Below, one piece after another: positions 1-8,206 of a DNA stretch of 22,560 nucleotides. The stretch lies in assembly GCA_016296205.1 (NCBI GenBank), contig JAEDJS010000034.1:1-22560 (forward strand). Direction: 5' to 3'. The position numbers and the translations under genes are program-made. The notes below the pieces were generated by a model. The model was not told where the DNA came from. It searched no databases and saw only the letters and a list, made by a program, of their open reading frames with translations. This DNA is from Treponema sp. (GTDB taxonomy: Bacteria > Spirochaetota > Spirochaetia > Treponematales > Treponemataceae). Position 1 is the first letter of the stretch; the number at the start of each line of letters is the position of its first letter.

Positions 1-32
1 AATCAGAATACCACATTTCAGATATTTATATC

Positions 33-125
33 ATGACATCTGGATTCAGGATCTCTTTTGCAAAGGGCTTACGGATCAAGTCTGGAATGACGGTGTGTGA
101 GATTCCGGATCAGGTCCGGAATGAC
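33..125. repeat. Palindromic dispersed-repeat cluster, left edge
   Basis: The stretch holds a degenerate left arm (about 33-55, ending TTCAGGATCTC), a degenerate right arm (about 70-91, ending CTGGAATGAC) and a clean right arm at 99-125. The clean arm contains TTCCGGA-TCAGG-TCCGGAA, a 7-bp perfect inverted repeat. Its first 19 bases, GAGATTCCGGATCAGGTCC, recur exactly at 22542-22560. A tail, GGACAGCCCC (137-146), reappears inverted at 22458-22467. This resembles REP/BIME-type intergenic palindromes. It lies just past the rpiA stop and could also act as a transcript end or stabiliser, which is inference. Confidence 0.8.
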
Positions 126-174
126 AAATTCTTTTGGGACAGCCCCATTGCAAATAGTTTATCTAAAATCAATT

Positions 175-909
175 TTAATATCTTTCTACTGTACCGTTGG
201 AATTAGAAACAAAGGCTGTTGGATTCAACTTTGTAAAGAAACCAACTTCCACAACGCCAACGATTTTGTTTATTATTTCTTCCATTTTTACAGGATCAAC
301 TGGCTGTTCCCAAACACAATCCAGAATCATGTTTCCATTGTCTGTGATTACAGGTCCGCATTTTTTAACGCCTTCCCGGAGTGTGCATTTTGCTCCCAGT
401 TTTTCTAACTCATTTTGAACAGGAATTCTTGCTTCTCCAATAACTTCAACTGGAAGGGGAAATTTTGTTCCGTGGTTTGCAACTTTTTTGCTTTCGTCTG
501 CAACGATTGCGTAATATGTAGAATTGTATGCAACGATTTTTTCACGGAGAAGAGCGGCTCCACCACCTTTGATTAATGTGTTGCGGTAAGTTCCATTTTC
601 CAGAACAGAACAAATTTCATCGGCACCGTCAATTGTAAGATCAAGATGACCGTTAATCACCTTGTCGTTCATTGAATAAACCGGGATTCCCAGTTCTTCG
701 CAGCAGATCTGAGTCTGGAAGCTTGTTGGAACAGCTTTAATGTCTTTAAGTGTTCCGTCTGCAATGCGTGAGGCAAGTCTTTTTACTGCTGGAATTGCTG
801 TGCTTCCTGTTCCAAGCCCGATTTTCATTCCGGAAAAAATTTTTCCTTCTTCAATCAAAGTGTCAATTGCGGTTTTGCCAACAAGTGTTTTAAGTTCGCT
901 CTGAGTCAT
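175..909 (-). CDS. rpiA: Ribose-5-phosphate isomerase A
   Basis: This cytosolic enzyme interconverts ribose 5-phosphate and ribulose 5-phosphate in the non-oxidative pentose phosphate pathway. The 244-residue product carries the family motifs in order: the phosphate loop GLGTGSTA (31-38), DGADE (94-98) and KGGGAALLREKI (114-125). K114 and E123 match the catalytic Lys94 and Glu103 of the E. coli enzyme by motif position. Between DGADE and KGGG there are about seven more residues than in E. coli RpiA, which accounts for part of the slightly greater length. The ATG directly follows the aroDE stop (TAAATG), and its Shine-Dalgarno AGAAGGAG lies within the end of aroDE, so the two are surely cotranscribed and probably translationally coupled. 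No hairpin terminator is obvious downstream before the palindromic repeat. Confidence 0.96.
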   Translation of the reverse strand: MTQSELKTLVGKTAIDTLIEEGKIFSGMKIGLGTGSTAIPAVKRLASRIADGTLKDIKAVPTSFQTQICCEELGIPVYSMNDKVINGHLDLTIDGADEICSVLENGTYRNTLIKGGGAALLREKIVAYNSTYYAIVADESKKVANHGTKFPLPVEVIGEARIPVQNELEKLGAKCTLREGVKKCGPVITDNGNMILDCVWEQPVDPVKMEEIINKIVGVVEVGFFTKLNPTAFVSNSNGTVERY

Positions 910-2418
910 TTATTTTGTTTCTCCTTCTAGTGAAATTCCTGTAAAATGTTTGAATTGTAAATATCCCTGATATTTGAGCATGTTGAATCCGTTTAATGTT
1001 CGGCATCCGGCCTGCTGAGCGTGCACCATTAATGGAGTAGTGGCTGGTGTGTAGACAATATCAATAACACTTTCATGGCCGTTAAAATCGTAGAAATAAA
1101 GGGGATCATTTTCTGCTGTTACCGGCAGAGTTGCATTCATGCCAATTGATGTTGTCTGGATTATAATGTCTGAGTATTTTTGCAGAAGCTGGCTGCTTGT
1201 TGTGTTAAGTGGTGCAAATTTAAATCCGTATTTGTCTGCAAGACTTTTTGCTTTTGTAACTGTACGGTTAAAAACACAGGCCTTTCCTTTAAGGTGTTTT
1301 ACGGCGTAGCACACTGCTTTTGCAGCACCACCGGCACCAATAACAGCAACTTTTTTGCCCCGTAAATTCTTTTTGCCAATGAACTCAAGGAGTGAGCGTT
1401 CAAATCCTGGAGCGTCTGTGTTGTATGCACGCCAGTGTTCGTCTTTTTTTACGATTGTGTTTGCGGCTCCAATATCCCGGACTGTTTCGTCCTGGTCTGC
1501 TACATAAGTTAAGAGGTTTTCTTTGTGTGGAACTGTTACAGAAAGACCTTCCATTCCTACTTCGTTGGCAAAAGTTAAAGCTTCACGGATTTTTTCTGCT
1601 TTTACCGGAATGTAGACTGCATTCAATCCAGTTTTTTCGTAACCGGCATTGTGAATCTGAGGGCTTGATGTGTGAGTTAAAGGCCATCCTGTTATTCCAA
1701 AAATCTTTGTATTTTCGTCAATCTTTTTAAAGTGGTAAAGATCATTTAATTCATTTGGAGTAATGTGGAAAATTCCGTTTGTGTTATGAATAGTTTCTTC
1801 TGCGGAACAATATGTAAGGTAGTTCCCAAGCTTTGTAGAAAGAATACGGCTTGGAAGTCCTAACGGTCCCATAGCAATAAGAATGTGATTGTTGTCTTTA
1901 AGGTTTTTTGCTTCTCTAAAAAGTTGAGTAACATCGTCCAGTGTTTTTGGCATAAAAGCAATTTTTGGAATTTCAAAATTATTGCGGCTCAATTCTTCCA
2001 TTCGGTTTGCAAGACCTGTAACTGGTTTTTCCATGTCGTGGTAACTTCTGATGATTTTTGTTCCAAAAGCAAGAGCGGCGTCCTGTAATGAAGAAACGTG
2101 ATAATCTTCTTCAAAGTCAATGTAAGCAAAATTATTTTTTGGATCAGGGGAGGCCATTGCAAGAGCTTTAGAAAAAATAATCGTTCTGCTGCTTTCTCCT
2201 CCATCGTAAAGACCGCCGTCGCATCTTCTGCGGATTGTTAAAATTGTTGGCACTCCTACAAGACCAGGAAATTTGCGGACTGCTAACTGTTCACTTCTGT
2301 CCAGGTAGTCACAGCGTAATTCAACAATATCAATTTTGTCCCGGTATTTGTTAACAAGAGCAATGTCTTCCTCTAAGGTTGAGCCTGTAAGTGTAAGACA
2401 TATTTTTGAACGTTCCAT
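910..2418 (-). CDS. aroDE: Bifunctional 3-dehydroquinate dehydratase / shikimate dehydrogenase
   Basis: The product catalyses two consecutive steps of the shikimate pathway: 3-dehydroquinate to 3-dehydroshikimate, then NADPH-dependent reduction to shikimate. Residues 1-230 form a type I (Schiff-base) dehydratase: His127 in SYHDME is the general acid/base, Lys152 in PKIAFM forms the imine, and Arg191 is in GLPSR. Residues 238-502 form the shikimate dehydrogenase: the substrate loop GWPLTHTSSPQIHN, catalytic Lys299 in VTVPHK, Asp335 in AYNTD, the nucleotide loop GAGGAAKA (361-368) and TTSIGMN near 422. The substrate loop has Thr where HS is usual. At 502 residues it is full length for this fusion. 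The ATG at 2418 has an AGGGG ribosome site 8 nt upstream. It is first in an operon with rpiA and divergent from era. Confidence 0.96.
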   Translation of the reverse strand: MERSKICLTLTGSTLEEDIALVNKYRDKIDIVELRCDYLDRSEQLAVRKFPGLVGVPTILTIRRRCDGGLYDGGESSRTIIFSKALAMASPDPKNNFAYIDFEEDYHVSSLQDAALAFGTKIIRSYHDMEKPVTGLANRMEELSRNNFEIPKIAFMPKTLDDVTQLFREAKNLKDNNHILIAMGPLGLPSRILSTKLGNYLTYCSAEETIHNTNGIFHITPNELNDLYHFKKIDENTKIFGITGWPLTHTSSPQIHNAGYEKTGLNAVYIPVKAEKIREALTFANEVGMEGLSVTVPHKENLLTYVADQDETVRDIGAANTIVKKDEHWRAYNTDAPGFERSLLEFIGKKNLRGKKVAVIGAGGAAKAVCYAVKHLKGKACVFNRTVTKAKSLADKYGFKFAPLNTTSSQLLQKYSDIIIQTTSIGMNATLPVTAENDPLYFYDFNGHESVIDIVYTPATTPLMVHAQQAGCRTLNGFNMLKYQGYLQFKHFTGISLEGETK

Positions 2419-2466
2419 AAAAAGTGCCCCTTTTATTTTTTGCCATTTTAGTTTAAAGTTAAATGG

Positions 2467-2495
2467 ATTATATAAAATTTTTGAAAATTTATAAA
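2467..2495. promoter_or_regulatory. Divergent promoter region between aroDE and era
   Basis: On the minus strand a TATAAT (2472-2467) has a TTTATA hexamer (2495-2490) 17 nt upstream, a plausible aroDE promoter. On the plus strand TATAAA at 2490-2495 could be the era -10 box, so the two promoters would overlap. The region is very AT-rich, which lowers the weight of both matches. Confidence 0.4.
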
Positions 2496-2498
2496 GAT

Positions 2499-2520
2499 GG
2501 AACAGTAAAGGAACAGTAAA
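2499..2520 (+). repeat. 11-bp tandem duplication ahead of the era ribosome site
   Basis: GGAACAGTAAA is present twice in tandem at 2499-2509 and 2510-2520, followed by GGA. The second junction creates the AAAGGA (2518-2523) that serves as ribosome site for the ATG at 2531. The first junction creates a second AAAGGA at 2507-2512. It looks like a recent small duplication. Confidence 0.75.
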
Positions 2521-2530
2521 GGATTTGCAG

Positions 2531-3475
2531 ATGGATTCAATTAGTCAGACAGTCAGCGATTTTAATAACGAAGAAGAAATTCCACCAGTTGGACCCAAAA
2601 CAGCACTGGTTAGCATAATTGGTCGGCCAAGTGCAGGTAAATCAACTTTCCTGAATACAGCCAGTGGAGAAAAAATCAGCATTGTTTCCAGTGTTCCTCA
2701 AACTACAAGAAATGCTATCCGGGGAATTGTTAATACAAGTCTTGGCCAGATTGTTTTTGTTGATACGCCGGGCCTTCACGAAAGCGAAAAGAAATTCAAC
2801 TTAAAGCTTACAGATATTGCCCGTGAACAAATAGAAGAAAGTGATGCAATTCTGTATTTGATTGATACAACCCGTCCTTGTGGTGATGAAGAAAGTTTGA
2901 TTCAAAATATGGCCTTTCCTTATAAAGAAAAACTTGTAATTGGTCTTAATAAAATTGATGATCCTAAAAGCAATGTTGATGAAGCAATGTTTTTTATTAA
3001 CGACAAAATGCCGGGGTTCCCTAAAGAAAGAATTTTTAAAATCAGTGCAAAGGATGATACGAATATCAATGATGTTCTGCGCTCTCTTTATGATCTGGCT
3101 CCAGTTGCACCTCACTTGTACCCGGAAGAATTTTATACTGATCAGGAAGTTGAATTCCGTATTGCAGAAATTATTCGTGAACAGGCAATCAACAGGCTTC
3201 AGCAGGAATTACCTCATGCAATTTACATCAATGTGCAGGATATGGAAATGAAGTCGCCTAATCACCTGGCCGTTAGAGCTTTTATCTGTGTTGAACGTGA
3301 CAGCCAGAAAGGTATTGTGATTGGAAAAGGTGCTCAGATGATTAAAACTATTCGCGTAGAAAGTATTAAAGAGTGCCGGAAAATTTTTCCTTATCGTGTA
3401 GATCTTGATCTGCAGGTAAAGGTTGATAAAAACTGGCGCCAGAAGGACCATGTTTTAGACAAGCTGTTAAAATAA
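2531..3475 (+). CDS. era: GTPase Era
   Basis: Era is an essential GTPase that binds the 3' end of 16S rRNA during 30S assembly. The 314-residue product has the GTPase motifs in order: G1 GRPSAGKST (31-39), the switch TTRN (58-61), G3 DTPG (78-81), G4 NKID (140-143) and G5 SAK (172-174). Next comes the Era-specific stretch with YTDQ (202-205) and the REQAI...QELPHA helix, then a C-terminal KH domain with VIGKGAQMIK (263-272). G1 usually reads GRPNVGKST, so SA at those positions is a mild variant. The ATG at 2531 is preferred over an in-frame TTG at 2525 because AAAGGA (2518-2523) sits 7 nt before the ATG but only 1 nt before the TTG. An N-terminal extension of about 22 residues precedes the G domain. 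Confidence 0.95.
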   Translation: MDSISQTVSDFNNEEEIPPVGPKTALVSIIGRPSAGKSTFLNTASGEKISIVSSVPQTTRNAIRGIVNTSLGQIVFVDTPGLHESEKKFNLKLTDIAREQIEESDAILYLIDTTRPCGDEESLIQNMAFPYKEKLVIGLNKIDDPKSNVDEAMFFINDKMPGFPKERIFKISAKDDTNINDVLRSLYDLAPVAPHLYPEEFYTDQEVEFRIAEIIREQAINRLQQELPHAIYINVQDMEMKSPNHLAVRAFICVERDSQKGIVIGKGAQMIKTIRVESIKECRKIFPYRVDLDLQVKVDKNWRQKDHVLDKLLK

Positions 3476-3513
3476 TACAAATAATACAAATAGTAGAATT
3501 TTCCGTAATTCTG

Positions 3514-3522
3514 TGATATAAT
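3514..3522 (+). promoter_or_regulatory. Extended -10 promoter of glgX, predicted leaderless
   Basis: TGATATAAT is a perfect extended -10 element. It ends 8 nt before the glgX ATG, so transcription should begin at or within a few bases of the start codon. No Shine-Dalgarno sequence fits in between. No good -35 is visible, as is common with extended -10 promoters. Confidence 0.65.
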
Positions 3523-3530
3523 AAGCCGTT

Positions 3531-5669
3531 ATGGAAAATTTAAATACTTATCCTGGAAAACCATTTCCACTTGGCACTGATGTTAAGTGTGATGGTGTTA
3601 ATTTTTCGGTTTTTAGCAGAAACGGAACTTCGGTTACAATTGATTTTTTTCACAATTCTGATGATATAGAACCATTTGCAAGTGTTAATCTTGATCCAAA
3701 AATTAATAGAACTGGCGATCTTTGGCACGTGTTCGTAAAGGGAATTCAACCTGGAACTCTTTATCTTTATAAAGTTGACGGACCTTTTGAACCAGCCCAG
3801 GGACACAGATTCAATAAACATCAATATTTGCTTGATCCTTATGCAAAAGCAATTACTCCTGTAAGTCTGTTTATGAATCTTCCGCCGGCTTATGTTACAC
3901 CAGTTGATAAGCTGGACATTGAACTTTCAAAAAACAGAAAATTTGCAAAATTTCCAAAGTGTGTTGTTGTTAGTGACGATTTTGACTGGGAAGGTGATAA
4001 GCCAATTAACCGTCCAATGAAAGACACAATTATTTATGAAACTCATCTTAAAGGCTTTACAGCCGGCAAGGGGAACGGTGTAAGCTGTCCTGGAACTTAC
4101 CATGGATTTATGGAACGGCTGCCATATCTTAAGGATCTGGGAATTACAGCAGTTGAACTTATGCCCATTGAAGAATTTGATGAGTTTGAAAATACCAACG
4201 TAAATCCCCGCACTGGTGAACGCATGGAAAACTATTGGGGCTACAGCACAATGAGTTTCTTTGCACCAAAAGCAAATTTTGCCGCAGATAAAACTCCTGG
4301 GGGATGTGTCCGTGAGTTTAAGCAGTTGATTAAAGAAATGCACAAAAATGGAATAGAAGTAATTCTTGATATTGTTTTTAATCACACTGCAGAAGGCAAT
4401 GAACACGGTATTACTTTTGGTTTCCGTGGTTTTGATAATACACTTTATTATCTTCTTGTAGACAGTAATAAAGAATACTACATGAATTTCTCTGGTTGCG
4501 GAAATACTGTTAACTGTAATCATCCGGTTGTGCGCCAGTGGATTATTGATTGTCTGCGTTACTGGGTACTTGAATATCATATTGACGGATTCCGTTTTGA
4601 CCTTGCTACAATTCTTTCAAGAAGTCAGCAGGGATATCTTATTAACTTCCCTCCAGTTTTGAATGCAATTAACGAAGATCCTGTTCTGGCAAAAACAAAA
4701 ATCATTGCAGAACCTTGGGATGCTGCCGGTGGTTATCAGGTTGGATGGTTCCCTGGTGGAAAGCGCTGGGCAGAATGGAATGACCGCTACCGTGATGATA
4801 TGAGAAGATTCTGGCGTGGTGATGAACACATGTCTACTGCTGCTGCAACTCGTTTTAGTGGTTCCAGTGATATTTATTCTGGTTCCGGAAGAAAACCATG
4901 GAACAGCGTAAACTATATTACAAGCCACGACGGTTTTACACTTAACGATCTGGTAAGTTATAATTCAAAGCATAATGAACAGAACGGCGAAAACAATCGT
5001 GACGGTACAGACAACAATAACAGCTACAATTACGGTTATGAAGGAGCAACAGCAAATCCTGCTATAGAAAGAATTCGTACACAGCAGATTAAAAACTTTT
5101 TGCTTTCACTTTTAATTTCTCAGGGAACACCAATGCTTTTAGGCGGTGACGAAATGAGAAGAGGTCAGCAGGGTAATAATAATGCTTACTGTCAGGATAA
5201 TGAAATCAGCTGGTTTGACTGGAACAATGCCGGCATTAACGGAAAGCTTCTGATGTTTACAAAACGTGCTATTGCTTTGCGAAAGAATCATGCTGTTTTT
5301 AGACGGGAAAATTTCTTTAGCGGACAGAAAGAAAATGGTGTAAGTGATATTCAGTGGGTTGGCCCTGATGGAAGTAATCCGGACTGGGAAAAACTTTCAC
5401 GGTTCCTGGCTTTTAGACTTGGTGGTGCCTGCGCAAAAAATGAAGACGGAAAACAGGATAATGATTTTTATGTTGCTGCAAACACAGACAAGCATGACGT
5501 AAACTGCCAGCTTCCAACTTTGACAGACGGAAAAAAATGGTACAGAGTTGCAGACACATCAATTGATGCAGAAGATTCAATTTGTGAAGAAGGCAAGGAA
5601 GAATTGCTTCATGCACAGAGCAGATATATTGTTCCTGGAAATTCACTTGTTGTTTTAATTGCAAGATAA
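3531..5669 (+). CDS. glgX: Glycogen debranching enzyme (isoamylase type, GH13)
   Basis: The enzyme hydrolyses alpha-1,6 branch points, preferably of the short limit dextrins left by glycogen phosphorylase, in the cytosol. Residues about 10-110 form the N-terminal CBM48-like beta domain. The (beta/alpha)8 domain follows with FNH (283-285), nucleophile Asp357 in DGFRFD, acid/base Glu394 in AEPWD, and the transition-state pair His466-Asp467 in TSHDG. The C-terminal beta domain runs from about 590. At 712 residues it is in the usual range for GlgX/TreX. There is no signal peptide. The ATG at 3531 is the first codon after an extended -10 box and lacks a ribosome site. glgP follows after 65 nt on the same strand, a standard pairing for glycogen mobilisation. 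Confidence 0.94.
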   Translation: MENLNTYPGKPFPLGTDVKCDGVNFSVFSRNGTSVTIDFFHNSDDIEPFASVNLDPKINRTGDLWHVFVKGIQPGTLYLYKVDGPFEPAQGHRFNKHQYLLDPYAKAITPVSLFMNLPPAYVTPVDKLDIELSKNRKFAKFPKCVVVSDDFDWEGDKPINRPMKDTIIYETHLKGFTAGKGNGVSCPGTYHGFMERLPYLKDLGITAVELMPIEEFDEFENTNVNPRTGERMENYWGYSTMSFFAPKANFAADKTPGGCVREFKQLIKEMHKNGIEVILDIVFNHTAEGNEHGITFGFRGFDNTLYYLLVDSNKEYYMNFSGCGNTVNCNHPVVRQWIIDCLRYWVLEYHIDGFRFDLATILSRSQQGYLINFPPVLNAINEDPVLAKTKIIAEPWDAAGGYQVGWFPGGKRWAEWNDRYRDDMRRFWRGDEHMSTAAATRFSGSSDIYSGSGRKPWNSVNYITSHDGFTLNDLVSYNSKHNEQNGENNRDGTDNNNSYNYGYEGATANPAIERIRTQQIKNFLLSLLISQGTPMLLGGDEMRRGQQGNNNAYCQDNEISWFDWNNAGINGKLLMFTKRAIALRKNHAVFRRENFFSGQKENGVSDIQWVGPDGSNPDWEKLSRFLAFRLGGACAKNEDGKQDNDFYVAANTDKHDVNCQLPTLTDGKKWYRVADTSIDAEDSICEEGKEELLHAQSRYIVPGNSLVVLIAR

Positions 5670-5721
5670 GGAGTGTAAGATAAAACCGTTAAAATTGCGC
5701 GGCTTTAGTTTAAAATTTTAT

Positions 5722-5726
5722 GGGAG
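5722..5726 (+). promoter_or_regulatory. Ribosome binding site that fixes the glgP start
   Basis: GGGAG lies 8 nt before the ATG at 5735. An in-frame ATG at 5720 overlaps this site and would have no ribosome site of its own, so the downstream ATG is chosen. Confidence 0.75.
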
Positions 5727-5734
5727 ATTTAAAA

Positions 5735-8206
5735 ATGGAATTTGATGCAAAGCTTTTTAGAGAAAATTTAACTGCCCGTCTTAGACGACAGTACGGAAAG
5801 GATATTTCACAGGCAAATAAGCATGATCTGTTTGACGCAGTAAGTGCCAGTGCCCTTGAAATCATTATGCCAAACTGGATGGAAACTCGCCGTACATATG
5901 AATCTAAACCAACAAAACAGTTGTATTATTTAAGCGCAGAATTTCTTATGGGACGTGCGTTGAGCAATAACCTTATTAATGCTCAGATTAAAGAACAGGT
6001 AGAAGAAGTTCTCAAAGGTTTTAGTGTTGATTACGATATAATAGAAGATGAAGAACCTGATGCTGGTTTGGGCAACGGTGGTCTTGGTCGTCTTGCGGCT
6101 TGTTTTTTGGATTCTCTTGCAACATTGCAGTATCCTGGAAACGGTTATGGTATCCGCTATCAGTATGGTATGTTTGAACAGCATATCGAAAACGGATATC
6201 AGGTTGAATATCCGGACAACTGGTTAAAACACCGGGATCCATGGGAAGTAAAAAGAAGCGATCTTAGTGTTACTGTAAAATTTGGTGGAGAAATCAAATA
6301 CGGAAAAACTCCAGACGGACAGGATAGATTTTATGTTGTAAATGCGGAAGAAGTAACTGCAACTCCTTATGATATGCCGGTTGTAGGGTACGGAAACAAT
6401 ACTGTAAACACTCTGCGTTTGTGGCAGGCAACAAGTCCAGATGGTTTTGATTTGCAGCTTTTTAATGACAGTCAGTATAATCGTGCGGTAGAAAAACAGA
6501 ATTCAGCAGAAAATATCAGCCGTGTTCTTTATCCCAATGATAATGGTCCACAGGGAAAAATTCTCCGACTTAAGCAGCAGTACTTCTTTACAAGTGCCAG
6601 TTTGCAGGATTTGATTCATCACTTTGTTTCTAATGTTGGAACTGATTTTTCTAAATTTCCGGATTATCATGTAATTCAACTTAATGATACTCATCCTGTT
6701 GTTGCTATTCCAGAACTTATGCGCATTCTTATTGATGAATACAATGTAGGCTGGGATGAATCATGGGAAATTGTAAAGAAAACTTTTGCTTATACAAACC
6801 ATACAATTCTTGCAGAAGCTTTGGAAAAATGGCAGATTGATATTTTCCAGGGATTGCTTCCTCGCATTTACCAGATTGTTGAAGAAATCAACAGACGGTT
6901 TATGATTGAACTTCAGGAAAAATTTCCAGGAGATTACAGAAAGCAGAACCACATGAGCATTATTCACGATGGTAAAGTTTACATGGCATGGCTTGCAATT
7001 CATACTTGCTTTAGTGTTAATGGTGTTGCAGAGCTTCATACAGAACTTCTTAAAACTCAGGAGCTTAAAGACTGGGCTTCTATATATCCGGAAAAATTTA
7101 ATAATAAAACAAATGGTGTTACTCAGAGACGATGGCTTTTGAGCAGTAACCCTGAGCTTTCAAAATGGATTACAGACAGAATCGGTCATGGTTGGGAAGT
7201 AAATCTTGAACAGCTTAAAGAACTGGAAAAATTCATAAATGACGATGCAAGTTTGCAGCAGCTTATGGAAATTAAATATCATAACAAGCAGCGTCTTGCA
7301 GAATATCTTAAAGTAAATCAGAATGAATTTATTGATCCGGAAAGTATTTTTGATGTTCAGGTTAAGCGTCTGCATGAATACAAACGGCAGCTCCTTAATG
7401 TTTTGCATATTATGTATCTTTACAACAAGATTATTTCTAATCCAAGTTATAATGGTCCGTCAAGAACTTTTATTTTTGGTGCAAAAGCAGCCAGCGGTTA
7501 CAGACGTGCAAAATCAATTATTAAGTTGATTAACAGCGTTGCAGACAGAGTAAACAGCGATAGAAGAGTATGCGGAAAATTAAGAGTTGTTTTTGTAGAA
7601 AATTATCGTGTAAGTGCAGCAGAAAAAATTATTCCGGCAGCAGATGTAAGTGAACAGATTTCAACTGCAGGTCTCGAAGCCAGTGGTACAAGCAACATGA
7701 AGTTTATGATGAACGGTGCTTTGACTATTGGAACAATGGACGGTGCAAATATAGAAATTGTTCAGGAAGCAGGAAAAGAAAACGCATTTATTTTTGGTCT
7801 TACTAGTGATGAAATCCTTGAAATCAACAAGGAACACAACTACAATCCTCAAAAATATCTGGAACGTTGTCCTGAACTTGCAAAGGTTATTAATCAACTG
7901 GTAGACGGAACATACGATGAAAGCCGCCAGCTGTTCCGTGAGCTTTATGACAGTCTTGTTTATGGAATCGAAGGCCAGCGTCCAGACCCATTCTATGTTC
8001 TTGCCGACTTTGAAAGTTACGTGGAAAGTCAGAAACAAATTGAAGAAGCTTACCGCCAGAGAAAAGTATGGGCTCAGAAAGTTCTTAAAAATATTGCCAA
8101 TAGTGGGAAATTTACAAGCGACAGAACAATCGAAGAATATGTAAACGATATCTGGCACCTGGAAAAAATTCAAATTAAATCAAAAGATTCCAAGGCTTCA
8201 AAATAA
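5735..8206 (+). CDS. glgP: Glycogen / alpha-glucan phosphorylase (GT35)
   Basis: The enzyme releases glucose 1-phosphate from the non-reducing ends of glycogen, using pyridoxal phosphate. From the ATG at 5735 the product is 823 residues, normal for the family. Visible landmarks are YYLSAEFLMGR (64-74), the glycine-rich GLGNGGLGRLAACFLDS (111-127), NDTHPVVAIPELMR (317-330), KRLHEYKRQLLN (544-555) and the cofactor site SGTSNMKFMMNGALTIGT, where Lys656 should form the Schiff base. It lies 65 nt after glgX. The stop codon TAA shares its last base with the ATG of the next gene (TAATG). No phosphorylation-type N-terminal regulatory region like that of the muscle enzyme is visible. Confidence 0.96.
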   Translation: MEFDAKLFRENLTARLRRQYGKDISQANKHDLFDAVSASALEIIMPNWMETRRTYESKPTKQLYYLSAEFLMGRALSNNLINAQIKEQVEEVLKGFSVDYDIIEDEEPDAGLGNGGLGRLAACFLDSLATLQYPGNGYGIRYQYGMFEQHIENGYQVEYPDNWLKHRDPWEVKRSDLSVTVKFGGEIKYGKTPDGQDRFYVVNAEEVTATPYDMPVVGYGNNTVNTLRLWQATSPDGFDLQLFNDSQYNRAVEKQNSAENISRVLYPNDNGPQGKILRLKQQYFFTSASLQDLIHHFVSNVGTDFSKFPDYHVIQLNDTHPVVAIPELMRILIDEYNVGWDESWEIVKKTFAYTNHTILAEALEKWQIDIFQGLLPRIYQIVEEINRRFMIELQEKFPGDYRKQNHMSIIHDGKVYMAWLAIHTCFSVNGVAELHTELLKTQELKDWASIYPEKFNNKTNGVTQRRWLLSSNPELSKWITDRIGHGWEVNLEQLKELEKFINDDASLQQLMEIKYHNKQRLAEYLKVNQNEFIDPESIFDVQVKRLHEYKRQLLNVLHIMYLYNKIISNPSYNGPSRTFIFGAKAASGYRRAKSIIKLINSVADRVNSDRRVCGKLRVVFVENYRVSAAEKIIPAADVSEQISTAGLEASGTSNMKFMMNGALTIGTMDGANIEIVQEAGKENAFIFGLTSDEILEINKEHNYNPQKYLERCPELAKVINQLVDGTYDESRQLFRELYDSLVYGIEGQRPDPFYVLADFESYVESQKQIEEAYRQRKVWAQKVLKNIANSGKFTSDRTIEEYVNDIWHLEKIQIKSKDSKASK

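Noticed and set aside
3471..3488. Tandem AATAATACA repeat over the era stop codon
   Set aside because: It is only two 9-bp copies in AT-rich sequence, with no visible function beyond providing a spacer.
3927..4580. Long minus-strand open frame opposite glgX
   Set aside because: It lies wholly within glgX, whose catalytic motifs are intact, and its translation has no recognisable domain or ribosome site.
7661..8173. Minus-strand open frame of 170 codons opposite the glgP 3' end
   Set aside because: Antisense shadow of a well-supported phosphorylase; its Phe- and Lys-rich composition is as expected from reading the complementary strand.
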